This document shows positions 50,511 through 58,216 of a DNA stretch of 64,000 nt, piece by piece. Made by a program: the position numbers and the translations under genes. The DNA comes from Methylomicrobium lacus_A (GTDB lineage: Bacteria > Pseudomonadota > Gammaproteobacteria > Methylococcales > Methylomonadaceae), in contig NZ_CP169218.1 of assembly GCF_041897535.1 (NCBI RefSeq), positions 1-64,000 of the forward strand. Reading direction: 5' to 3'. Position 1 is the stretch's first letter. Every line of letters starts with the position of its first letter. The notes below the pieces were generated by a model. It was not told where the DNA came from. It searched no databases and was given only the letters and a program-made list of their open reading frames with translations.

Positions 50511-50689
50511 TGCTTTCCTGTGGTTTCGTTTTTTGTTGCATCACTCTTGGAAAGTCTGTGTAAACCGCAAGGAATATAAAAGGATATTCCTGTGATTGCG
50601 TGTATTGTGGCTATTATAAGCACAAATTCGATATATACGATGTTTTATTTACGATATACAGAAATTGTGGTGTATAATTTCCTTGGAGT

Positions 50690-50770
50690 TAACACCGCCG
50701 TCAGGCGGGCAAGATGGGTGAAGTAGGCCCACCAGCAAGCTGTATGGTCCTACTTCACTGTCCCTTATTC
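50690..50770 (-). other. Origin of transfer (oriT) with nic site, IncP type
   Basis: On the minus strand the sequence around nic reads CATCTTG/C, against TATCCTG/C in RP4, so nicking should fall between bases 50710 and 50709. Next to it is the TraJ-type inverted repeat with arms GTGAAGTAGG (50718-50727) and CCTACTTCAC (50749-50758), followed by GTCCCTTATTC as in RP4. The AT-rich stretch 50570-50690 is the likely TraK-binding, bent region and also holds the divergent tra promoters (a TATAAT at 50673-50678 faces traJ). Confidence 0.9.
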
Positions 50771-50843
50771 GCGCTAAGGCACTCAACGGGCATCTTGCTC
50801 TGCGAGGCTGACCGGCTCCGCCGGCTTTAGAAGAGAGGAGACG

Positions 50844-51212
50844 ATGGGAGATAAGAAGAAAACCCGGAAAGGCAGCCCACCAATCAAGGTGTACTGTCTT
50901 CCTGATGAACGCGATCTGATCGAAGCAAACGCCAGGGCGGCTGGCATGAGTTTGTCAGCTTTTCTATTGGCGGTTGGACAAGGCTACAGAATCACAGGCA
51001 TTGTGGACTTCGAACAGGTGCGTGAAATGGCACGCATTAATGGCGACCTTGGCCGTCTTGGTGGTCTTCTGAAACTATGGCTGACAAATGATGTACGCAC
51101 TGCTAAGTTTGGCCAGTCTACTATTCGGGCATTGCTGCACAGAATTGAGTCTTCGCAAAATGAACTGAGTCAGATCATGAAGTCCGTTGTTCGCCCAAGG
51201 GCTGACCCATGA
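50844..51212 (+). CDS. traJ: TraJ, relaxosome accessory protein
   Basis: A 122-residue ribbon-helix-helix protein. The opening KGSPPIKVYCLPDERDLIEANARAAGMSLSAFLLAVGQGY is typical of IncP TraJ/MobC proteins. It binds the oriT inverted repeat and guides TraI to nic. The RBS is AGAGGAG. A KorB operator lies between its stop and traI. Confidence 0.93.
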   Translation: MGDKKKTRKGSPPIKVYCLPDERDLIEANARAAGMSLSAFLLAVGQGYRITGIVDFEQVREMARINGDLGRLGGLLKLWLTNDVRTAKFGQSTIRALLHRIESSQNELSQIMKSVVRPRADP

Positions 51213-51217
51213 TTTTT

Positions 51218-51230
51218 TTAGCGGCTAAAA
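51218..51230. promoter_or_regulatory. KorB operator between traJ and traI
   Basis: Exact TTTAGCGGCTAAA just 17 bases before the TTG start of traI. Binding here could reduce traI expression or be a spreading site. Confidence 0.85.
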
Positions 51231-51246
51231 TGCCTAGGTTGGCGGC

Positions 51247-53460
51247 TTGATTGCAAAGCACGTCCCTATGCGGTCACTTGGAAAGAGCGACTTCGCGAGC
51301 TTGGTGGATTACATCACCGATGAGCAGGAAAAAACCGAACGTCTAGGGCAGGTTAGGGTTACTAACTGCGAGGCTGGAACGGTGCAAGCCGCGATAGATG
51401 AAGTGCTGGCAACGCAGCACATCAATACTCGTGCCCAGAGCGACAAGACCTATCACTTGCTGATTGGTTTCCCGTTGGGCGAGATCCCGAAGGTCGAAGT
51501 ATTGGAGTCTATCGAAGATCGTGTTTGCGCCGGCCTTGGGTACGCCGATCATCAGCGGGTTAGTGCAGTGCATCACGACACCGACCATCTGCACATCCAT
51601 ATTGCGATTAATAAAATTCATCCAACGCGGCACACCATACATGAGCCTTTTCAGGCCTATCGAACGCTTGGAGAACTTTGCATGAAGTTGGAACAGGAGT
51701 ACGGACTACAGCAGGTTAACCACGAACCCAGGCGTCGGTTATCCGAGAGTCGTGCCGGCGACATGGAACAGCACTCCGGCATTGAAAGCCTTGTCAGTTG
51801 GATCAAGCGGGAATGCCTGGACGATCTCAAAGATGCGCAAACCTGGACGGAGTTTCATCAGATCGTCCGCGAGAATGGCCTTGAGCTGCGCGAGCGCGCT
51901 AACGGCTTTGTCATCGCGGCCGGCGACGGCACAGTGGTTAAGGCAAGCACCATATCCAGAGAACTTTCCAAGCCTAAGCTGGAAGCCCGGCTTGGCTCGT
52001 TCGAGGCTTCGCCTGAACGACAAACGCAAACCATGACTCGGCGCACATATCAGAAAGACCCGGTACGCATGCGTATCAACACCGTTGAGCTTTACGCCAG
52101 GTACACGGAAGAACTGAAGAGCCTCACCGCTGCACGGGCCGAGGCTCTGGCGAGGGCGAAGCGCCGAAAGGATCGGGCCATTGAGGGCGCTAAGCGTTCA
52201 AATCGCTTGCGCCGGGCGGCCATCAAGATCGTTGACGGCAAGGGCATCGACAAGCGGGTGCTGTATTCTCAAGCCAGCACCGCGTTACGGGCAACTATGG
52301 ACTCGATCCATCAGGACTACTCAAAAGAACGCGAACAGCTTTACAAGGGCTTCCAGCGCAAAACGTGGGCCGACTGGCTCAGGATAGAGGCGGTCAAGGG
52401 CGACAGCGAGGCGCTGGCCGCCCTGCGAGCCCGCGAGTCCTCACAGGGCCTCAAGGGCAACACGTTCCGGGCCGATGGTCAGGCCAAGCCAGGTCATGCG
52501 CCTGTACTGGACAATATTACCAAGAAAGGCACGATCATCTTCCGGGTTGGCCTATCGGCTGTCCGTGATGATGGCGACAAGCTGCAAGTCTCGCGCGAGG
52601 CTTCCCGCGAAGGCCTGCAAGCCGCCCTCCGGTTTGCAATGGAGAAGTACGGCGAGAGGATCACCGTCAACGGCACCGCCGAGTTCAAGGCGCAGATCGT
52701 GCGTGCCGCTGTGGATATTAATTTACCGATCACATTTGCCGATCCGGGTCTAGAGCGTCGGCGGCAGGAACTTTTGACCAAGGAGAATGCGTATGAACGA
52801 ACAGAATTACAGTTCGACCGAGGACGAACTGATAGACGCGGCATTGGCGGCGCTGGATCAAGAGCCGTTGCCGACCAGCACGTTACCCGATCTAGCGGTG
52901 CCCGACCTGAGTCAGACTACAGTCGAACAGCCAGGGCATATAACGGTTCCGCCGAATTCAACAAGAAGCCCGACATTGGACGCCCTGGACGAAAGCCGCC
53001 GCCCCAAAGCCAGAACCGCTTGCGAACACTGTCCAGCCTCGGTGTGGTTCGCATCGCCAGTGGAAGTGAAGTGCTATTGCCGAGTGATGTTCCTGGTCAC
53101 ATGGAGCAGCAAGGAACCCAACCAGATAACACACTGCGACGGAGTGTTTTTGGATCAAGAGTAAAGCCAGATCAAATCACTGCCGCTAATAAATATATTG
53201 GCGAAAGAGAAAAAATGAGGCTTAAAAAATTCGATATACAGAAACATTCACTATATAATGGACAAAATGGAGATGTTTATTATGGAGGCACCCGGAATGT
53301 CGATGGGCATGTTTTGGCGTTGCTTAAATATGGTGATGAAGTTGTGGTGCTACCTATCGATCAGGCAACGGCTAGACGGTTAAAGCGCGTTGCGGTAGGC
53401 GATCCTGTTACGATCACCGCGGCAGGTTCGATTAAAACATCAAAAGGAAGGAGTCAATGA
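51247..53460 (+). CDS. traI: TraI relaxase (MOBP, VirD2-like)
   Basis: A 737-residue relaxase that nicks oriT and stays linked to the 5' end through Tyr22 (LVDYITDEQ). Motif III is HHDTDHLHIHIAIN with His116 and His118, the same numbering as RP4. The start is a TTG (frame MIAKHVPMRS). Residues about 265-410 are basic and helical. The C-terminal 65 residues (HSLYNGQNGDVYYGG...) form a KfrB-type domain, after a disordered stretch in which the traH gene is nested in another frame. Confidence 0.95.
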   Translation: MIAKHVPMRSLGKSDFASLVDYITDEQEKTERLGQVRVTNCEAGTVQAAIDEVLATQHINTRAQSDKTYHLLIGFPLGEIPKVEVLESIEDRVCAGLGYADHQRVSAVHHDTDHLHIHIAINKIHPTRHTIHEPFQAYRTLGELCMKLEQEYGLQQVNHEPRRRLSESRAGDMEQHSGIESLVSWIKRECLDDLKDAQTWTEFHQIVRENGLELRERANGFVIAAGDGTVVKASTISRELSKPKLEARLGSFEASPERQTQTMTRRTYQKDPVRMRINTVELYARYTEELKSLTAARAEALARAKRRKDRAIEGAKRSNRLRRAAIKIVDGKGIDKRVLYSQASTALRATMDSIHQDYSKEREQLYKGFQRKTWADWLRIEAVKGDSEALAALRARESSQGLKGNTFRADGQAKPGHAPVLDNITKKGTIIFRVGLSAVRDDGDKLQVSREASREGLQAALRFAMEKYGERITVNGTAEFKAQIVRAAVDINLPITFADPGLERRRQELLTKENAYERTELQFDRGRTDRRGIGGAGSRAVADQHVTRSSGARPESDYSRTARAYNGSAEFNKKPDIGRPGRKPPPQSQNRLRTLSSLGVVRIASGSEVLLPSDVPGHMEQQGTQPDNTLRRSVFGSRVKPDQITAANKYIGEREKMRLKKFDIQKHSLYNGQNGDVYYGGTRNVDGHVLALLKYGDEVVVLPIDQATARRLKRVAVGDPVTITAAGSIKTSKGRSQ
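52793..53164 (+). CDS. traH: TraH, nested inside traI in another frame
   Basis: A 123-residue protein encoded wholly within traI in a shifted frame, as in RP4. The ATG at 52793 has AAGGAG seven bases before it; an ATG six bases earlier is too close to that site. The first 70 residues are acidic (DELIDAALAALDQEPLPTSTLPDLAVPDL). The C-terminal part has a cysteine cluster, CEHCPASVWFASPVEVKCYCR, that probably binds zinc. RP4 TraH stabilises the relaxosome. The host traI frame is low-complexity across this stretch. Confidence 0.85.
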   Translation: MNEQNYSSTEDELIDAALAALDQEPLPTSTLPDLAVPDLSQTTVEQPGHITVPPNSTRSPTLDALDESRRPKARTACEHCPASVWFASPVEVKCYCRVMFLVTWSSKEPNQITHCDGVFLDQE

Positions 53461-55355
53461 GTCCTAAACACAATAATGCTGTCGGCCCTCAAGTACGGGG
53501 CAAAAAGAAAGGTAAAAAACTGCTACCCGCGTTGGGTGTGCTTTCTCTTAGTGCGGGACTGCAATCGGCCACGCAATTTTTCGCACACCAATTTAAATAT
53601 CAGGAAGTGCTTGGTCATCACATAAACCATATTTATGCGCCTTGGTCGATTTTGCAGTGGGGATCAGCGTGGTACAGCAAGTATCCAGATGAAGTTATGC
53701 GGGCTGGAAGTATCGGTATGATGGTTTCAACTGTAGGGCTCATGGGGGTAGCGATAGCGAAAGTTATTTCCTCGAACTCGTCTACGGCTAATGCGTTCTT
53801 GCACGGTTCGGCTCGATGGGCCGAGGAAGAAGATGTTCAGGCGGCTGGCCTTCTGCCACGTCCACGAACTTTTCTTGAAATGGTGACGGGTAAAGACTCG
53901 CCAACCTCGGCCGGCGTTTATGTCGGCGGCTGGGAGGACAAAGATGGTAAATTTTATTATCTGCGCCATAACGGGCCAGAACATGTCTTGACCTATGCGC
54001 CGACCCGTTCCGGCAAAGGTGTCGGCTTGGTTGTTCCGACCTTGTTATCATGGCCAGCCAGCGCGGTTGTCACTGATCTGAAAGGCGAGTTGTGGGCGTT
54101 GACAGCCGGCTGGAGAAAGAAGCACGCCCGGAACAAGGTGATGCGCTTCGAGCCGGCGTCAATAAATGGTGGCCTATGCTGGAATCCTCTGGATGAAATA
54201 CGGATGGGCACTGAATATGAGGTTGGCGATGTTCAGAACCTGGTTACGTTGATTGTTGATCCGGATGGCAAGGGCCTTGATTCTCATTGGCAGAAAACTG
54301 CTTTCGCCCTGCTGGTTGGTGTAATTCTGCATGCGCTCTTCAAGGCTAAACATGAAGGTACACCGGCCACCTTACCATCAGTCGATGCCATGTTGGCCGA
54401 TCCGAATCGCGACATTGCCGAGCTCTGGATGGAAATGGCGACCTACGGGCATCAAGACGGTCAGAATCACCTGGCCATAGGATCAGCGGCTCGCGACATG
54501 ATGGACCGGCCTGAAGAAGAGGCCGGATCCGTCCTGTCCACGGCTAAGTCTTACTTATCTCTGTACCGCGACCCTGTTGTTGCCAGGAACGTCAACAAAT
54601 CCGAGTTCCGCATCAGAGATCTGATGAACCACGACGATCCGGTAAGCCTATACATAGTCACCCAACCGAACGACAAGGCGCGCTTGCGCCCATTGGTGCG
54701 CATCATGGTGAACATGATCGTGCGACTACTGGCCGATAAAATGGATTTCGAAAAAGGCCGTCCGGTTGCCCACTACAAGCATCGGCTTTTGATGATGCTG
54801 GACGAGTTCCCCAGCCTTGGCCGTCTTGAGATCCTGCAAGAGTCGCTGGCTTTCGTTGCCGGTTACGGCATTAAGTGCTACCTGATCTGCCAGGACATTA
54901 ACCAACTCAAGAGCCGAGAAACTGGGTATGGGCATGACGAGGCAATTACCTCGAACTGCCATGTTCAAAACGCCTATCCACCCAACCGCGTTGAGACGGC
55001 CGAACATCTTTCAAGGTTGACAGGGCAAACCACTGTGATCAAAGAACAGATCACAACCAGCGGCAGACGCACGGCGGCCATGATGGGGCAGGTGTCACGA
55101 ACGATCCAAGAAGTCCAAAGACCTTTGCTTACGCCAGATGAATGTTTGCGAATGCCGGGGCCGAGGAAAAACGCAGAAGGCGAAATAGAGCAGCCCGGCG
55201 ACATGGTTATCTATGTGTCTGGCTATCCTGCTATCTATGGCAAACAGCCGCTTTATTTCAAAGACCCTATTTTCCAAGCTCGGGCCGCAATCGCAGCGCC
55301 AAAGTTCAGCGATAAGACCATTACCAAGGACGAAGGTAAGGGGATTGAGATATGA
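53457..55355 (+). CDS. traG: TraG coupling protein (VirD4-like)
   Basis: The 632-residue type IV coupling ATPase that delivers the relaxase-DNA complex to the Trb channel. Two membrane segments lie near residues 22-40 and 84-104. Walker A YAPTRSGKGVG places Lys187 exactly as in RP4 TraG, and Walker B is LLMMLDEFPSLG. The C-terminal region contains the RLTGQTTVIKEQ segment typical of the family. The start overlaps the traI stop and the stop overlaps traF. Confidence 0.96.
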   Translation: MSPKHNNAVGPQVRGKKKGKKLLPALGVLSLSAGLQSATQFFAHQFKYQEVLGHHINHIYAPWSILQWGSAWYSKYPDEVMRAGSIGMMVSTVGLMGVAIAKVISSNSSTANAFLHGSARWAEEEDVQAAGLLPRPRTFLEMVTGKDSPTSAGVYVGGWEDKDGKFYYLRHNGPEHVLTYAPTRSGKGVGLVVPTLLSWPASAVVTDLKGELWALTAGWRKKHARNKVMRFEPASINGGLCWNPLDEIRMGTEYEVGDVQNLVTLIVDPDGKGLDSHWQKTAFALLVGVILHALFKAKHEGTPATLPSVDAMLADPNRDIAELWMEMATYGHQDGQNHLAIGSAARDMMDRPEEEAGSVLSTAKSYLSLYRDPVVARNVNKSEFRIRDLMNHDDPVSLYIVTQPNDKARLRPLVRIMVNMIVRLLADKMDFEKGRPVAHYKHRLLMMLDEFPSLGRLEILQESLAFVAGYGIKCYLICQDINQLKSRETGYGHDEAITSNCHVQNAYPPNRVETAEHLSRLTGQTTVIKEQITTSGRRTAAMMGQVSRTIQEVQRPLLTPDECLRMPGPRKNAEGEIEQPGDMVIYVSGYPAIYGKQPLYFKDPIFQARAAIAAPKFSDKTITKDEGKGIEI

Positions 55356-55885
55356 CAAGAATGAATCCTTTTTTAAAAAACATTGCCTTTAGCGTTGCTA
55401 TTTCTGTCTTTTCTTTCGGTGTACTTGGGGCCGCAGGTGCTCGTATTAATACCACTAAGAGCATCCCAGTCGGCTTGTACTGGACTAGCAGAGGCCCAGT
55501 AGAAAAGGGTGCTTATGTCATGTTCTGCCCGCCTCATGTCGACGTTTTCGATGAGGCCCAAGAGCGAGGCTATATTGGGGCTGGCTTTTGTCCAGGTGGC
55601 TACGGCTACATGATGAAGCGAATTTTAGCCGCTAAAAATGACGATGTTTCGATTGCCGATGACGGCGTGCGCGTGAACGGTGAATTGCTGCCATTCAGTG
55701 CACCACGCAAGGTCGATAGTGCCGGCCGACCGATGCCATTGTATAAGGTCGATCATTACTCGCTTGGCAATGCCGAATTGTTGCTTATGTCCGATGTGAG
55801 CAATACATCCTTTGATGGCCGCTACTTTGGGCCGGTCAATCGTTCGCAAATAAAGACTGTGATTCGTCCGGTCATTACCTGGTAG
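55352..55885 (+). CDS. traF: TraF pilin-maturation peptidase/cyclase
   Basis: A 177-residue S26-type signal-peptidase relative. A membrane anchor (about 11-30) precedes the catalytic Ser37 in TTKSIPVGLYW. Lys89 is in GYMMKRILAAK; both numbers equal those of RP4 TraF. It removes AEIA from TrbC and closes the pilin ring. A KorB operator lies within its coding sequence around codons 92-95. Confidence 0.95.
   Translation: MTRMNPFLKNIAFSVAISVFSFGVLGAAGARINTTKSIPVGLYWTSRGPVEKGAYVMFCPPHVDVFDEAQERGYIGAGFCPGGYGYMMKRILAAKNDDVSIADDGVRVNGELLPFSAPRKVDSAGRPMPLYKVDHYSLGNAELLLMSDVSNTSFDGRYFGPVNRSQIKTVIRPVITW
55624..55636. promoter_or_regulatory. KorB operator inside traF
   Basis: Exact TTTAGCCGCTAAA within the traF reading frame, just after the codon of the catalytic Lys89. 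No promoter is seen around it. Confidence 0.75.
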
Positions 55886-55898
55886 GGAGAAAATCACA

Positions 55899-57965
55899 AT
55901 GAGATTGTTCATAGCTGAAAAGCCATCTGTAGCAAAGGCTATCGCCGGCGAGCTGGGCATCACTGGAAAAGGCGACGGCTATATCGAGTGTGGGAATGAT
56001 ACCGTTTCCTGGTGTTTCGGGCATATGCTCGAACAAGCGGAACCTGACGAGTACACGGATGATGCCGTGCCACGCGGCAAAAGTGGCAAAAAGATTTGGC
56101 GAGTTGAAGAACTGCCCATCATCCCGGCAATATGGATTCTCAAGCCCAAGGATGATGCAAAGAAACAGCTCGCTGTCATCGGCAAGTTACTCAAGGAATC
56201 GGTTGAAGTCGTCAATGCAGGCGACCCCGACCGCGAAGGTCAATTGCTGGTTGATGAAGTGTTGGACCACTTCCACAACAGTAAGCCAGTGCGCCGCTTT
56301 TGGGTGTCGGCTCAAGACTCCGTTTCGGTGCAACGTGGATTGGCCGCACTCAAGGAAAACCACAGCTATGCGGGTTGGGCTGATGCTGCCAGGGCACGCC
56401 AGCGCGCCGACTGGCTGATCGGCATGAACCTCAGTCGCGCCTATACACTTCGGGCGCAGCGCGGAGGCTCCCGCGCTCTCTTAACCGTGGGCCGCGTACA
56501 GACCCCTACGCTGGCACTGGTTGTTGCCAGGGATCGGGAAATAGAGGTATTTAAACCGTTGCCCTATCACACTATCCGGGCCGAGATTCAGCACGCCGGC
56601 GGTTTCTTTACCGCAGTCTGGAAAGCCAAGGAGGATCAAGCCGGTTTCGACCCCGATGGCCGTTTGGTCGATACGACCATCGCCAACTCTATCGTGGGCA
56701 AGGTGGCTGGTAAGTCAGGCACCATTGCCGAGTACAAGCAGGAAGCCAAGAAGCAGAATCAACCGTTGGTCTTCGCGCTTTCCGATATTACCTTGGTGGC
56801 ATCAAACAAGTTTGGGTATAGCGCAGAGGATGTTCTGAATGCCTGTCAGGCACTTTATGAAACCCACAAGATGACATCTTACCCTCGCACCGATTGCGCT
56901 TATCTGCCAGAGTCGCAGCACGCCGACGCGCCTCACGTCTTGGAAGCGATTAAGCACGTTAACCCAGAGCTGGCCGGCACCGTGGACGGCGCCAATCCGC
57001 GCATCAAATCCAGGACTTGGGACGACTCCAAGATTACCGCGCATCACGGGATCATACCGACGATGCACAAAGGCAGTAAAGCGGGCCTCAATGACAAAGA
57101 GAGGAATATCTATGAGCTTATCGTTCGGGCCTATCTCGCGCAGTTCTACCCGGTGCATGAGTACATGCAAACCACCGTGGGCGCGGAAGTCGAGGGCGAA
57201 TCTTTCAGTGCAAGCGGAAAGGTCGTCACCCGTAACGGCTGGAGGGATGTGTTTCAGGAAACTGATGACGAGAACGGCAAAGAGTTAGAAGAGGGCGGCA
57301 GCCAATATTTACCAGTTATGAAGAATGGCGACGATGTGACCTGCATACAGGCCACTCGTAAGGATTCCAAGACAAAGCCGCCGGCACGCTTCACCGAGGG
57401 CACGCTGATCCGCGCAATGGAGAACATTCATAAATTCGTATCAGACCCAGAGCACAAGAAGATGCTGCGCGATGGCGACGGCATCGGCACGTCAGCAACC
57501 CGCGCGTCCATTCTTTCTGAGCTGAAGCGTCGTGAGTTCCTTGAACTCAAGGGCAAGCAGATCGTGAGCACGACCTTGGGCCGCAGCGTCATCGACGCAC
57601 TGCCAGAGGTTGTGAAAAGCCCAGTATTGACTGCCTTGTATGAGCGCATGTTGAAGGGGATAGAGCAAGGCACTGCCGAGCTGGACGCCTTTATCGCCAG
57701 GCAAGAGGCTTTCATCCGTGACCAGGTGACGAAAGCCAACGCCGGAGCTGTAACCATCGCCGGAGCTAAAGAAGCTGTGCCGGTATCCTCGCTGAATAAG
57801 TGCATGGCTTGCGGGAGCGGCCTTTCGCGGCGGCCAAGCAAGAAGAAAGGGCATTATTGGTGGGGATGCAGCAAATTCCCTGCCTGCAATCAAACTTATC
57901 CCGACCTAAAAGGGCATCCGGACTATAGCAAGGCCCGTAACAACATTGAAATTAAAAGTGAATGA
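55899..57965 (+). CDS. traE: TraE, topoisomerase III-like protein
   Basis: A 688-residue type IA topoisomerase. It opens with the Toprim domain (RLFIAEKPSVAKAIAGELG; NAGDPDREGQLLVDEV). The catalytic tyrosine in MTSYPRTDCAYL falls at residue 328, as in E. coli TopB. The C-terminus carries one four-cysteine zinc finger (CMACG...GCSKFPAC). In IncP plasmids this gene is traE, between traF and traD. It can decatenate or relax transferred DNA. It should be active. Confidence 0.95.
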   Translation: MRLFIAEKPSVAKAIAGELGITGKGDGYIECGNDTVSWCFGHMLEQAEPDEYTDDAVPRGKSGKKIWRVEELPIIPAIWILKPKDDAKKQLAVIGKLLKESVEVVNAGDPDREGQLLVDEVLDHFHNSKPVRRFWVSAQDSVSVQRGLAALKENHSYAGWADAARARQRADWLIGMNLSRAYTLRAQRGGSRALLTVGRVQTPTLALVVARDREIEVFKPLPYHTIRAEIQHAGGFFTAVWKAKEDQAGFDPDGRLVDTTIANSIVGKVAGKSGTIAEYKQEAKKQNQPLVFALSDITLVASNKFGYSAEDVLNACQALYETHKMTSYPRTDCAYLPESQHADAPHVLEAIKHVNPELAGTVDGANPRIKSRTWDDSKITAHHGIIPTMHKGSKAGLNDKERNIYELIVRAYLAQFYPVHEYMQTTVGAEVEGESFSASGKVVTRNGWRDVFQETDDENGKELEEGGSQYLPVMKNGDDVTCIQATRKDSKTKPPARFTEGTLIRAMENIHKFVSDPEHKKMLRDGDGIGTSATRASILSELKRREFLELKGKQIVSTTLGRSVIDALPEVVKSPVLTALYERMLKGIEQGTAELDAFIARQEAFIRDQVTKANAGAVTIAGAKEAVPVSSLNKCMACGSGLSRRPSKKKGHYWWGCSKFPACNQTYPDLKGHPDYSKARNNIEIKSE

Positions 57966-57976
57966 GAGGTGAAACC

Positions 57977-58210
57977 ATGGCGAATAGTACAGGTAATGAT
58001 GATTTGAATGAAGATGCATCCATCTCTATTGATGGAGTGGACTCTGATTCATCCGCGCTCATTGAAAAACTGAGTGACGCAGAAACGACGCCAGGCTTTG
58101 AGGCTGAGTTTGATCCAGAAGAAGCCGATAAAGCCGGAGCTTTTGAAGAGGACGCTATTAGCGAACAGGATGCGTTAGAGAGTAGCGCTGACCTGATAGA
58201 CCTTGGGTAG
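57977..58210 (+). CDS. traD: TraD-position small acidic protein
   Basis: A 77-residue, very acidic protein without hydrophobic segments (ATTPGFEAEFDPEEADKAGAFEEDAISEQDALESSADL). The ATG at 57977 has GAGAGGTG five bases before it and is preferred to an ATG overlapping the traE stop. It lies between traE and the traC-position gene, where IncP plasmids have traD. The match to TraD is mainly by position. The role is unknown. Confidence 0.6.
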   Translation: MANSTGNDDLNEDASISIDGVDSDSSALIEKLSDAETTPGFEAEFDPEEADKAGAFEEDAISEQDALESSADLIDLG

Positions 58211-58216
58211 TCGAAT

